Positions 12,686-23,022 of a stretch of 64,000 nt of DNA are shown piece by piece (within the stretch, counting starts at the first letter, position 1; each line of letters begins with the position of its first letter). The position numbers were made by a program, and so were the translations under genes. Source of the DNA: Chrysemys picta bellii (lineage: Eukaryota; Chordata; Testudines; Emydidae); the NCBI RefSeq assembly GCF_011386835.1, contig NC_088799.1, positions 77,147,302 through 77,211,301 on the forward strand, written 5' to 3'. The notes under the pieces were generated by a model. The model searched no databases. It was not told where the DNA came from and worked only from the letters and a program-made list of their open reading frames with translations.

Positions 12686-13819
12686 AAATTTTGATCTCTC
12701 AAAAGCATAATAGTGAACTCCTTTAAAAAAAATCTTGAGAGCTTTTCCAGTGTTTTCTGTATATTGTGTCTTTTTATAACTCCACTCCCGTGCTATCCCA
12801 TGTGCCCACAGAAACCAGCTCTAACTCACAGATCAGTATGGCACATAGAATAATGCTAATGAGCTGAGCATTTATTGCCCTTTCACAGCTTCCACACATT
12901 GGGGGTTTCACTGAGAAGTAGCCTGTGATGAGGAGGAAAATGTCACGCACAAAGATGTTTGCACAGATTCTGCACTGCTCTCTGATGCTTTGGGAAGCCT
13001 ATCTGGTGAATTCTGGCCCTAAAACCATCATAATCAGCCACAGGAAGATCATCCCAGTATGGAGGGATCTTCAGAATACAGAGACCTGAGGTAGCAGCTC
13101 CTGTGCTGCGGGTATGAGGGGTGTGAAGAGGGCTTCCTCAAATCCGGCTGATCTGTGGCTGCTGTATCAGACTCTTGGGGCCAGGGGCAGCCAGCATAGC
13201 ATACGAGTAGCCTGCAAGCTGCTCTAACTAACACCAGGCCCAGGATGGGGGAAGCACATTTTACATTCTCATCCGCATCCTGAACTGCTATGTTCTTTGG
13301 CCACAGCTGAGGAGCTGGCCCCTTAAATCAGCTGAAGGACTACAGAGAGCTCAACTAATATCAAAGAAATCTTACTGAACATTCACTAGGCTGTGTGATG
13401 AACACAGAGCGGGCCTTCAATGGGACCACTATGCTTCTGAGAAAATTAGAGAGTGTCACTACAGCAGTAAAATTTTACCTCTTCATATATTGTACATACA
13501 AGGTCATTTTAGAAGTGTGAAGCACCAATTAAAACTTTTACCCTTTAATTGTTCATAGATAATTGGTTATTTAAACTACAGGATACATGTGGTTAGCCTA
13601 ATTCATCATCTTTTCAAATCAGCATAATTTCAGCCTAGCAATCTCAGAAGGTCAAAGCAATTGAAATCAAAGAGTCAAAGAACTGGGGGGAGAGGGGTAT
13701 GTTACTTTGACTGAAACACATTATACTAAAGGACCAGTTGAACTCCTGAAGGTAAGACAAATATCAGTTTCTGAATTCTGGTCACCATTGCTATTTTGAC
13801 AATAACTCTCTGAAGCAAA

Positions 13820-13925
13820 GGGCCTGGTTTTCTTCTAATCTACATCCGTGTACATCAGGAGTAACTTCCCTGAAACTGCTAGCATTACACTGAGATAAAT
13901 TGGTGTGATGTACATAGTATCTAGC
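13820..13925. repeat. Palindromic MITE-like repeat, decayed
   Basis: It starts gggcctggttttc and contains tacatcaggagtaacttcc followed by inverse-oriented ttacactgagataaattgg. The right terminus is degraded. It is assigned by comparison with the copies at 6452 and 21120. Confidence 0.4.
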
Positions 13926-15799
13926 CTATTGACTTTAAATTTTACTTTACTGATGACTGCCACTCCATAGATTTCCAAACAGCCATTGGCTACTGCTGGT
14001 CCATTCTATTCATAGTTCATGCTCTCAGCTGGTGGTCATGCGGCATATAATACAGGGGCCACAGAATGGAAAGAGGTATACACTGCCGAGGAGATTAGCA
14101 TTGGACACTGATTGCAAAAAACACATTCTGACTGGCTGTTTAGGCCTTATTGGCAAAGTCACAACTGTATACCAGCTCCCAGTGAATATACAGTACAGCT
14201 ATGGGCATGAAAAAGAGAGAAAATGAGAACATTTCTGTCCAACTTTCTCCTCCCTCCCTCCCTCTCTTTGATTTTAATCTCATCATTTTTAAGTCTTATT
14301 TTACCTGTAATTTCCATCCTTTCTTATTTCATATGCGAGTCCCAGGAAATCGACAAAAGTAACCCACTACTTTTTTGCCTCCACTTCTAAACTGCAACTC
14401 CCTGCAGCAAAATGAGGCAGAGAGAGGAGCTCATCCGTCCTTTCTGTATTCACTGCCAAAATGTTGGGCAAAGTACATCCTAGTGCACAGTGGGACTAGA
14501 GTGGGCCTCAAGAATAAATGTGATCATTTTCTGTTGGAAACTGTCAATTTTTCTAAGTAGGGGAAATATGTGGCCACTGGGAAGCCTGGATGTGCAGATC
14601 TGTACTGAGCATTAATAACATGGGTAGGGAGCACTATCTGTAAGGGCAGCAAATAGTGTGTTTCAACAACTGAACAGAAGGATGACAACAGCAGCAATGG
14701 TCAAGGTTTCCATGAGATGAGATCTCATCTGACTATTTTTCTGCAACCCATGGAGAACCAATGAGCCTGATTCTCCTCTCACCAGCCTCCTCTGTCCTCT
14801 TCTACTAGTTAAACACCATTAATTTCAGCATAGTTATTCCTGGTTTGTACTGCTGTTAGCAAGAGCAAAATGAGGCTCATCTTTTTGTGATCATTCCCCC
14901 TCTGCTGGCTCAGCAGCAGGTAATTAACAAACTCTTATTGACCCAGCTGTGCAGATATTTACAGAGCAAAACAATGAAGTTAAACTACAACAGTTCATTT
15001 CAAAGCACAAAATAAAAATACTGTTAGTATGGGGGAAATATTTTCAGGATACTAAGCTGGTATCAAAAACAAGAGAGCAATCCAAAAAAATGTAAAAGGC
15101 TTAGAAAACACAAATGAGCCATAGGTGTCTTTGTACTGTGACAGACCCAGACCAGTGGGGTACAGGAGTCTGGTAGAGGGCAAATATACTGGTCACTGGA
15201 TGAGTAGTTTTCTGTTCCTTGAGTGACCAGAGCAGGGGCTGCACTAGAGGAATCAGGAACCTGCTAGAACCAATTAAGGCAGGCAGGCAGGCTAATTAGG
15301 ACACCTGGAGCCAATTAAGAAGACGCTGCTAGAATCAATTAAGGCAGGCTAATCAGGGCACCTGGGTTTTAAAAAGGTAGGGTTACCATTCGTCCAGATT
15401 TACCCGGACATGTCCTCCTTTTTGTGTTAAAAATAGCGTCCGGGGGGGAATTTGTAAATCACTCAAAATGTCTGGGATTTCCCCCCCCCCCTGCAGAGCG
15501 AGCCGCGGCTGGGAGGGCTGCAGGAAAGTCAGCCGCTCGCATGGGGCTCTGGCAGCCAGAGCTCTTCCCCCGCAGCTTGCCGGGCTGGACTCCGGAGCAG
15601 CTGTAGAGCTCCTCCTCCCCCCCTCCCTGCATTCTGAGCCGGCCGGTTTGCCGGGCCGTTTGCATCGGCCTCGGCAGCTCCTCCTCCCCTGCAGCCCAGC
15701 GCCCCACTCCGGCAGCACTGTGCAGAGGCAGGGACCGGGTTGTGTGTTGCGCTGGGGAGCGCAGCCACGTGTCCGGCTCCGCACAGAGCCCAACACCAC

Positions 15800-16390
15800 G
15801 TTCTGAGCGGCAGGGTAAGGGGGCCAGGGGGCAGGAGAAGGGGCAGGGAGATTTTGGAGGGGGCAGTCAAGAGATGGGGGGGTCGGGAGTTTGGGGGGGA
15901 CTTTTTGGAGGGGGTGGAGAAGGTTTTGGGCAGTCAGGGTACAGGTAGGGGGTAGGGTCCTGGGGGCAGTTTGGGGGGGGTCTTAGGAGGGGGCAGTTAG
16001 GGGACAAGGCACAGGGAGGCTTAGGTAGGGGGTGGGGTTCTGGAGGGCAGTTAGGGAGCAGGGGTCCCAGAAGGGGCCAGTCAGGGGACAAGGAGTGGGG
16101 GGGGGGTTGGGAGTTCTGGGGGGGGGCTGGCAGGGGTGGGGAGAGGGGTCGGAGCAGTCAGGGGACAGGGAGCAGAGGGGTTTAGATGGGTTGGGAGTTC
16201 TGGGGGGGCTGTCAGGGGATGGGGAGTGGTTGGATGGGGCATGGGAGTCCCAGGGGTCTGTCTGGGGGTGGGGGTGTGGATAAGGGTTGGGGCAATCAGG
16301 GTACAGGTAAGGGGTAGGGTCCTAGGGGGCCAGTTAGGATGGGGGGAGGGTCTCAGGAGGGGGCAGTTAGGGGACAAGAGGCAGGGAGGC
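15800..16390. repeat. G-rich minisatellite
   Basis: Imperfect tandem units of roughly 60-70 bp are built from blocks such as ggggcagtcaggggacaagg, ggggttgggagttctggggg and tagggggtggggtcc. The strongly one-sided G content creates long open frames on both strands (for example 15867-16377) that are composition artefacts. The array resumes at 17690-17800 after the inserted segment. Confidence 0.8.
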
Positions 16391-16759
16391 TCTCTTAATG
16401 GCTCTCCATGCGTCTCTGGACCCTCTCAGCTGTCGGGCTTGGATGGAAACATTGCCTGAGGGTAGTGAGAGAATGGGTTATCGGTGAGGTGGGGGTGGGC
16501 GTGAGCCCGGTCAATAGGGGCAACCCCTACCAAGATCTGAGCCTTTTCTCACACGCCCGTTAGAGCTCGACATTATGCTGTTTGGGACCCCTCTTTGAGG
16601 AAAGCCTCTGGATTGCAAGTCCAACCGCTACCTCCTCGTGGTGAGAGTCGGTAACTGGCTTGGATAGCCAGGCGGATTGCGGAGGACGAACCCACATCCC
16701 ACATTCAGTGGGGTGTGGGACGGGGATGGGCAGCCCCATATGGTGCCACATGGATGCCA

Positions 16760-16935
16760 CCCTGGTAAGGGTAGCCTCCCCCAGGTACGGGTTGACTCCC
16801 CCTGGTAAGGGTTAGATTCCCCCTGGTAAGGGTAGCCTCCCCCAGGCACGGGTTAGTTTCCCCCTGGAAAGGGTTAGTTTCCCCCAGGTACGGGTTAGTT
16901 TCCCCCTGGAAAGGGTTAGTTTCCCCCTGAGAAGG
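16760..16935. repeat. Short tandem repeat (gggttag/tccccct units)
   Basis: About eight imperfect units of ~20-21 bp alternate ggtaagggttag or gggtagcct with ttccccctgg. The GGGTTAG heart resembles the vertebrate telomere repeat, but the units are diverged and spaced by TTTCCCCC, so it is not a telomere tract. It directly precedes the start codon of the ORF at 16951. Confidence 0.75.
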
Positions 16936-16950
16936 GTAAATCTTTTAGCT

Positions 16951-17556
16951 ATGGAAAAAAGTAATTTATATTTTTATACCGGATTGGTGCTGGACCGGGT
17001 TAATAACGCCCCCGCTGTTGGCTTTGATGCCCCAGCCGACAGTGTTAAATATATTAGGGGTGTGATCAGGGTCGCTGGACCAATGGATAAAATGGTGTGG
17101 ACTATAATGAAGTCTCATGAGAATGAGAGTGAGAATCAAGTCCTCCCAGTGGAGCATGGAGAGGAGGTAGAGGAGAATGTTTGTGATGATCGTGGTGAGG
17201 AGATTTTATCTATCTTACCGATGGTTTTTACAAGGGACACTTTTAATGATTTAACTATGGACAGTTTTAATCCAGATTTTAAGTATTTAAGTACATTTGA
17301 TGATCCATATGTTAGGGAATCGGGATATCTTAATGCTCATTTAGTTAATGGGTCTAGTTTATTAAATAGTTTTAGACCAAGTACTGATTTTAATAGGGAT
17401 CGTAATAAGGATCTTAACAGTACTGGTAGTAATATAAATATATTAGAAAGTAGTTCGTGGAAGGATGGGGTTTTTTATTTAGAGTATCCCGTTGATAGTT
17501 TTAATTGTACATATTTAGTGTTATTTAATATCTGTCCTTTAATAGAATGGTTTTAA
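16951..17556 (+). CDS. Unrecognised 201-aa ORF in an inserted element
   Basis: I do not recognise this protein. It starts at ATG 16951 in a reasonable context (tagctATGG) and ends at TAA 17554-17556, with an AATAAA a few bases later. Codons strongly favour T or A in third position (GAT, AAT, TTT, TTA), unlike the G-rich surroundings. The N-terminal third contains VNNAPAVGFDAPADSVKYI, the middle is acidic (EHGEEVEENVCDDRGEE), and the C-terminal half is rich in Asn, Asp, Ser and Phe, with NGS, NST and NCT sequons. No signal peptide, zinc finger or catalytic motif is visible. A 201-codon frame surviving in AT-rich DNA suggests recent coding constraint or recent arrival; chance cannot be excluded. 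A retroelement or viral-type origin is possible but unproven. Confidence 0.45.
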   Translation: MEKSNLYFYTGLVLDRVNNAPAVGFDAPADSVKYIRGVIRVAGPMDKMVWTIMKSHENESENQVLPVEHGEEVEENVCDDRGEEILSILPMVFTRDTFNDLTMDSFNPDFKYLSTFDDPYVRESGYLNAHLVNGSSLLNSFRPSTDFNRDRNKDLNSTGSNINILESSSWKDGVFYLEYPVDSFNCTYLVLFNICPLIEWF

Positions 17557-17689
17557 CTATATAATAAATACTTATTAATGGATGAAATTCCAATTTAAAT
17601 TATTCGTTTATTTTTTTTTTTAACTACTGGATGTGGATGCGGACTGGCCGCGTATAGTAACCAGGAAAGGGCAGGTAGTCACGCCTGTA

Positions 17690-17800
17690 CATAAATAGGG
17701 GGTGGAGTCCTGGGGGGCAGTTAGGGGCAGGGGTCCCAGGAGGGGGCAGTCAGGGGACAAGGAACGGGGGGAGGGTTGGGGATTCTGAGAGGGGCGGGAA
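17690..17800. repeat. G-rich minisatellite, right part
   Basis: Continuation of the 15800-16390 array (tagggggtggagtcctggggggcag, aggggacaaggaacggggg), interrupted by the foreign insert. Confidence 0.75.
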
Positions 17801-18322
17801 GTGGGAGGGGCAGGGGCGGGGCTAGGGCAGGACGGGGGCAGGGCTCCTCCCGTCCTCTTTTTTGCTTGCTGAAATATGGTAACCCTAAAAAAGGAGCTCA
17901 CTTCAGTTTGTGGTGTGAGTGTGAGGAGCTGGGAGCAAGAGATGCAAGGAGAGGGAGAGGGAATGGGAATGCTGTTGGAAGACTGAGGAGCACAAGCATT
18001 ATCAGACACCAGAAGGAAGGTCCTGTGGTGAGAATAAGGAAGGTGTTTGGAGGAGGCCATGGGGAAGTAACCCAGGGAGTTGTAGCTGTTATGCAGCTGT
18101 TACAGGAGGCACTATAGACAGCTGCAGTCCACAGGGCCCTGAGCTGGAACCTGGAGTAGAGGGTGGGCCTGGGTTCCTCCCAATTGACCTGGACTATGGG
18201 TTCTTCCAGAGGGGAAGGCCTCTGGGCTGTTCCCCCAACCCACATGGTGAATCTCTGAGGCAAGAAAATCCACCAATAAGCGCAGGACACACCAAGATAG
18301 AGGAGGAACTTTGTCACAGTAC

Positions 18323-20357
18323 TTATATTTAAATCTTAAAATATACTGCTATCTGTAATTGCAATTTCTTATGACAAGGCATTAGCTGTCCAAGCAATCA
18401 TTTTGATCCAGAACCAATGCATTATTAAAAAAAAAAGAAAATAGGTTCCATAATGGGTACAGTACATTGTGACAGAAGGAAACACCATTAAGTCTGAATG
18501 CCTTCTCCTTTCATGCTGATTATGCAGCATATTTCTTTCACTGTTCAGTCACATGATACTATAACAGATCCTTAGTTTGTTTTCCCATGAACTATAATTG
18601 TTTTCAACAATAGTGAAATATTGCTTTGTATTGGCAATTCTAGGAAACAAAAGTCTGCAAAGTATAAAAGATTCCTATTTATATACAACATAGTACCATT
18701 GGTTTCAAAATAGATCATCCAGATACTGCTGTATTTAACTGGATGTTTAATTTTTCATTTTCTTCTCATCATCGGTATTATCAATACTGGAGTTGTCTAT
18801 AAGCCAAATATCAGTGGAGTCTAGGTGCACTTTACAGTCATTAGGGAAATACTAAATAGCTTTACTTTTGCAATTGTCAGCACTAGATGAGTCCGTTTCT
18901 TGAGTCAGGGTCAGAGCTAGCAGATTGCAACCAGTGCCAGGGAGACGGACTGGATGACCTCATGCAGTCTTTTCCATCTATTCTGTCTTTGATTCTAAGG
19001 TAAGATCTCTTTGTCCATTAGAAATACTAGATCCAGTTTTGCAGGGCTAAATCATTTCTTCCTCAGGCACAATTCTCATTGATGTTAGTGGGAGTTTTGG
19101 TGTCTGATTCAAGTTTGAAGGATTTAGCCCACAGTTAATCGTGTTCTTAAAGGCTAAAGTCAACTTCTTCAAATTAAAAACTAGTATCTCTCAATGACTA
19201 TATAAGGCTGTACTTAAAGAACCTTGATAGCTCCAGTTAGCTTCCCCGGAGACTTGTAGGGGAGTTTTGTAAAGGAAAGGTGTCTCCATTCCTGAGATGA
19301 GTCAGTCTCTTGAATTCTTTGTTAGACTGATGCTGAAATGAATGTACAGAAATGATTTTGCAACGTTTAAACAAAAATAGTTTCTGATTTTTAAAAATCT
19401 TTATTAAAGGAGCCACATATTTTAACTGTAGATCAGACATCAATATTTTGCATTTATCTTCTTGGCTATCCACCTCCAATATTTTTGGAAACAAAATGTA
19501 GATATAGATAGTTCAACAAATACCATGCTCCTCTTGAATAGCCTTGTGACCTTTCAGTGCTGCCACTTCCCCATGCACTTTCAGTTATGGAAAAGATAAT
19601 TTATTTCTGTATGGTCAAATGCCTTCTCCACTTCTAAAGAAGGCATCCTCAGCGCTCCCTGCATTTGGCTGATCAACTGCAAGTTGAACAACATGCATTT
19701 ATTTATCCCTCGGTTTTCTACTGACAGTCAGTAATCCTATGACTCCAAGTGCTGGAACTTTACAAAAACCACTGAATACCAAGAAATCACAAGTGTTGGG
19801 AATCTCCATATATCCTGCATGGGTTGACCCCTGAGACTGCATGGAGTCCCAGTGGCTGCAGGGCTTCACATTGGCACAGTGGTCTGATCATATGGAGCTC
19901 ACTGAGGGATCAGGGCCAAAGTCAGGAATGCAACATAGGATGACAGTCAAGGGAAGCAGCAGAAGCACCAGTGAAGGAGGTACATCCACTCAGCTAGATA
20001 CAGTATTTGCCTAGTTTTACAACAGGCTACATAAAAAGCACTAGCGAGGTCAGTACAAACTAAAATTTCATAGACAATGATTTGTTTACACTGCTCTGTA
20101 TACTATACACTGAAATGTAAGTACTGTATTTATATTCCAATTGAGTTATTTTATAACTATACGGTATAAATTAGAAAGTAAACAATTTTTCAGTAATAGT
20201 GTGTTGTGGCACTTTGGTATTTTTATGTCTGATTTTGTAAGTTTTTAAGTGAGGTGAAACTTGGGGATACACAAGACAAATCAGACTCTTGAAGGGAGTA
20301 CAGTAGTCTGGAAAGGTTGAGAGCCACTGGTCTACACGAACCACTTAATGTGCAGTA
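18323..20357. other. Intron 3, middle part
   Basis: Intronic sequence. A CR1 3'-tail remnant lies at about 18925-19005 and a MITE-like palindrome at 19035-19130 (cagggctaaatc...gatttagccca). Otherwise nothing was recognised. Confidence 0.45.
18925..19005 (+). repeat. CR1-type 3' tail remnant
   Basis: The text gactggatgacctcatgcag followed by ctattctgtctttgattctaa matches the common 3' end shared by CR1 LINEs and CR1-mobilised SINEs. Only about 80 bp remain. Confidence 0.5.
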
Positions 20358-20842
20358 TGACCGTCAGAGGGGTGAAATATTGGAACGGCCTACCGAGGGA
20401 AACGGTGGGGGCGACGGACCTGTCTGGTTTTAAGATACAGTTAGATAAGTTTATGGAGGGAATGGTTTAATGGTAAAACATAGTAGTCAAGGAAAGCCAA
20501 GCAATGGTGGGTAAATAGTATAATGGCTAACGGGGTCGGGCTGGAGACTCTTGCCTATATGCTCGGGGTCTTACTGATCGCCACATTTGGGGTCGGGAAG
20601 GAATTTTCCTCCAGGGCAGATTGGCTGAGCCTCTGGAGGTTTTTCGCCTTCCTCCGCAGCATGGGGCAGGGATCTCTAGCAGGAGGGTCTCTGCCGATTG
20701 CAGTCACTAAAAACAGGATTGGGGACTTCAACAGCAGAGTCCAGGGAAGGGGTAGGGACGGTTTTATGGCCTGCAGCATGCAGGGGGTCAGACCAGATAA
20801 TCATAATGGTCCCTTCTGACTTTAAAGTCTATGAGTCTATGA
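20358..20842 (+). mobile_element. CR1 LINE 3' end fragment
   Basis: It starts within the last codons of the reverse transcriptase ORF: from about 20358 it translates as TVRGVKYWNGLPRETVGATD and ends at FMEGMV-stop (20467-20469). It corresponds to the C-terminus of the long CR1 at 1030 but is on the opposite strand. The 3' UTR follows and ends in the tandem tail agtctatgagtctatgac. It is severely 5'-truncated. Confidence 0.9.
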
Positions 20843-21012
20843 CGTTGCATTTGGTTTGAGCACTGGCCTGCTAAACCCAGGGTTGTGAGTTCAATCCTTG
20901 AGGGGGCCACTTAGGGATCTGGGGCAAAATCAGTACTTGGTCTTGCTAGTGAAGGCAGGGGGCTGGACTCGATGACCTTTCAGGGTCCCTTCCAGCTCTA
21001 TGAGATAGGTAT
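20843..21012 (+). repeat. tRNA-derived turtle SINE (Cry type)
   Basis: The tRNA-like head has an A-box-like tggtttgagcactgg and a B-box-like gtgagttcaatcc, with gcctgctaaacccagggttg between them. The tail ggctggactcgatgacctttc and cccttccagctctatgag is the 3' end shared with CR1 LINEs, which mobilise this SINE. It abuts the CR1 fragment directly at 20842/20843. This SINE type is a marker for cryptodiran turtles. Confidence 0.85.
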
Positions 21013-21119
21013 ATCTCCATATATTTTTAACAAATCACACCCCCGTAAAGCGCATCACCCCACCATCTAGACAAGCCCATAGTTACACACTCATCCTACT
21101 TCATACACACTACGCTACA

Positions 21120-21232
21120 AGCCAGATTTTGCTCTGTTACGCCACTGAAATCAGGTATAATTCCACTAACCTCAGTGGAATTATTCTGAATTTACATCAG
21201 TTTAACTGAAAGAAAAATCCAGCCCCTGATCA
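21120..21232. repeat. Palindromic MITE-like repeat
   Basis: gccagattttgctctgttac at the left and an inverted gaaaaatccagcccctgatc at the right surround tccactaacctcagtggaat, a local hairpin. It is the same broad family as 6452-6545. Confidence 0.5.
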
Positions 21233-22446
21233 TGCATGATAACATCAAGGTCACTGGGTGTGCGCCTGTCTATCTGTCTACCTACAATCAAAGAGTCATT
21301 ATGCACATTGCCACTTCATAATCTAAGTGTAGGGGGAAACTGGTGATCGCGGATGCTGTTTTGTGACACTCACGGTATGTGAAAGTATACCTGTGAATTG
21401 AGTCGATCTAGAAAAACTAAGCTAAAACACAAGGAGCCAGTTCTTGCCCTGGGCTGAGCAGGGGCATGCTGGGGGGAGAAGATAGTGGTGGGACCTGAGC
21501 TGATCACCTTAGCAACAGTATGGCAGGATACCGAACACTCAATGGAGTGCTACAGGACTGGCTCCTGTGCATTGAAGTGCTACAGCCCCAAGGGCTGCTG
21601 GTCAGGGATGCAGCTAGGTCTTGGCCAGATACCACGTATGCTGGAGGAAGGTGTGCACTCTTCTCCTTTTTTTTAAAGGAGAAGCAGTGTGCAACCTACC
21701 ACATAGTCATCCCAGTCACCATGAGGAATCCTGCCTGCCCAATCATACCATCAGAAAGTAAAGGCAGGATATAGACCTAAATAAGCTAATCAGTAAGGAT
21801 GGGCAAATCACTGGAGATAAAATTAGAATGGATTCAAGTCTTGCCCAAAACCCAGATCAAACCCAAATTTTTCTGATGTTCAAAGAGTCCAATCAATTAC
21901 TTAGTGCACCTCTTCACATCCTGGTATTGATTGGAACTCAAAAGACAGCTAGAAAGCCTGTTCTGGCCCAGCCAAAAACATAAAGCACTGGAAGTCTCAC
22001 ACATACTGGCCATCCAAATTTTCCAGACCAAAGACACTAAACCAAGCTTGAATAAGTATTCAAACATTTGGATGTCTGACTGAACTGATGAACCATATGA
22101 AGTTTGTCCAGCTCTAATCAGGACTATTTATGATTTCCAGTTTTAAAATACACACGCTTGCTCCGATCTCTACATCATGAAATGTATTGTTTCAACTTAA
22201 GTCCTTTAGCATTTCAAATCATTTAAAGTCAGATGTCATCTGTTCTGTTAAACACTACTAAGGTCATTTCTTTGTCTCTTAAATCCTCAGAAAATGTGAG
22301 CGCATTTGAAGAATGCATATCACCATTTATGTAGAATTGTATAATGCATGCAATGTGGTTATGTCCCGGTACTATTTCAAAGGCTTTTATATTGTTTTGT
22401 TTCTTTTAGTACATAGATGTTTATCATACATCTCAGACTAAGTAAC

Positions 22447-22458
22447 GCTGATGTAATC
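22447..22458. repeat. 12-bp target duplication, left
   Basis: GCTGATGTAATC, repeated exactly at 22688-22699 on the other side of the Penelope-like dimer. Confidence 0.85.
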
Positions 22459-22687
22459 GAGGGTCCTGTGGCACCTTTAAGACTAACAGAAGTATTGGGA
22501 GCATAAGTTTTCGTGGTTAAGATCCTCACTTCTTCAGATGCACTTCTTGCATCAAGAAGTGCATCTGAAGAAGTGAGGTTCTTACCCACGAAAGCTTATG
22601 CTCCCAATACTTCTGTTAGTCTTAAAGGTGCCACAGGACCCTCTGTTGCTTTTTACAGATTCAGACTAACACGGTTACCCCTCTGAT
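22459..22687. mobile_element. Penelope-like element, short inverted dimer
   Basis: Two 90-bp arms (22459-22548 and 22554-22643) are reverse complements with about three mismatches, separated by 5 bp. The right arm continues with a further 44 bp (…cagactaacacggttacccc…) that the left arm lacks. The arm text (acgaaagcttatgctcc, gttagtcttaaaggtgcca) matches the terminal repeat of the GIY-YIG-bearing Penelope element at 61483-62617. The whole unit is flanked by a 12-bp duplication, so it integrated as one piece. It lies in intron 3, just upstream of exon 3's donor in genomic order. Confidence 0.8.
22565..22603 (+). ncRNA. Hammerhead-ribozyme-like motif in Penelope arm
   Basis: It has the order of a type I hammerhead core: CTGAAGA (22565-22571), a stem II hairpin GTG..CAC (22573-22589), GAAA (22590-22593), a minimal stem III GC-TTAT-GC (22594-22601), then T and C at the expected cleavage position 22603. 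Deviations are one extra A between the CTGAAGA box and stem II, one mismatch within stem II, and a T/C mismatch next to the core in stem I. Hammerhead motifs with very short stem III are known from Penelope-like elements. Activity is not shown. Confidence 0.5.
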
Positions 22688-22699
22688 GCTGATGTAATC
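22688..22699. repeat. 12-bp target duplication, right
   Basis: GCTGATGTAATC, identical to 22447-22458. Confidence 0.85.
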
Positions 22700-22771
22700 A
22701 TGACTGATTCTTTTCTGAATATAGCCAAAAGCATTAATTGCATGAATAAGAAAACCCGTGCATATACTTAC

Positions 22772-23022
22772 GCCACAATACCAGAGAGGTGAAACATTTC
22801 TGCAGTGAGATACGATAGGTAACTGTACAGGAAGACAAAGAGGGGTTCAATTACACGGATATTCTTGGTAAATCGTGTGGTAAAGGCAGCAATCATCCCG
22901 AATAAAAGGCCTACCACGACCCCTCCTATTCCAACCACAAAAAATTTCCCAATTCCTGCAAACACATCCACAGTTTTGATCGTTGACATTTCGCAAAAGG
23001 ATCTAAACAGCTTGTACAGCAC
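22772..23022 (-). CDS. SLC9A2-like: Na+/H+ exchanger (SLC9A2-like), coding exon 3
   Basis: A 251-nt exon with acceptor TTCTTATAG|GTG and donor GTGGC|GTAAGT on the minus strand. It begins in phase 0, completing the TVVLYKLF junction with exon 2, and ends after two bases of an alanine codon completed by exon 4. It encodes [12 protein letters not shown], then [51 protein letters not shown] and [12 protein letters not shown]. This exon reads closest to NHE2 ([23 protein letters not shown]). It is fully open and conserved, with a strong donor site. A Penelope-like dimer sits only about 70 bp downstream of the donor, in the intron. Confidence 0.95.

Larger units (their letters stand above)
11514..15132. 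other. Intron 3, left part
   Basis: Intronic sequence with scattered repeats: MITE-like palindromes at 11625-11757, 12597-12685 and 13820-13925, and a SINE-like unit at about 12365-12560. No exon or RNA gene was recognised. The region 14032-15100 shows nothing I can name. Confidence 0.5.
16391..17694. other. Foreign insert inside the minisatellite
   Basis: The minisatellite phrase that elsewhere reads gggaggcttaggtagggggtgg (16013-16033) is broken here: the left half ends near gggaggctctctta (16390) and the right half resumes at aaatagggggtgg (about 17695). The 1.3 kb between has a quite different composition: a mixed-GC block (16395-16760), a tandem repeat (16760-16935), an AT-rich 201-codon ORF (16951-17556) and a T-rich tail with an AATAAA near 17564. 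No clear target duplication or terminal repeats were found. I do not recognise the insert. Confidence 0.55.
15380..17885. mobile_element. Mariner-like non-autonomous element with minisatellite core
   Basis: The left end GGGTTACCAT (15380-15389) is matched by the inverted ATGGTAACCC at the right end (17876-17885). The outside dinucleotides are TA on both sides (15378-15379, 17886-17887), the target duplication of Tc1/mariner elements. The subterminal blocks tcctcctttttgtg and gtcctcttttttgc are near-direct copies. No transposase is present. The interior is a GC-rich block (15490-15810), G-rich minisatellite and a foreign 1.3-kb insert. It sits inside the solo LTR 15137-18318. Confidence 0.7.
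15137..18318 (+). mobile_element. Solo LTR (gypsy-like), split by a mariner-like element
   Basis: The unit begins TGTGACAGACCC and ends TTTGTCACA, giving TGTGACA/TGTCACA inverted termini. It is flanked by a 4-bp duplication GTAC (15133-15136 and 18319-18322). The two LTR parts, 15137-15377 and 17888-18318, rejoin cleanly across the nested element (…gggttttaaaaagg | aaaaaggagctcac…). I recognise the text as a common turtle LTR. There is no primer-binding site, gag or pol beside it, so it is a solo LTR left by recombination. Without the nested element it is about 0.67 kb. Confidence 0.8.

Noticed and set aside
15383..16459. Overlapping long ORFs on both strands
   Set aside because: They arise from GC-rich and G-rich minisatellite composition, overlap each other in several frames and have low-complexity Gly/Pro content.
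16760..16935. Internal telomere tract
   Set aside because: GGGTTAG occurs only once per ~21-bp unit and is separated by TTTCCCCC; it is a diverged minisatellite.
20858..20925. tRNA-like sequence with A and B boxes
   Set aside because: It is the head of a SINE with a CR1-type tail; there is no cloverleaf acceptor stem, so it is not a tRNA gene.
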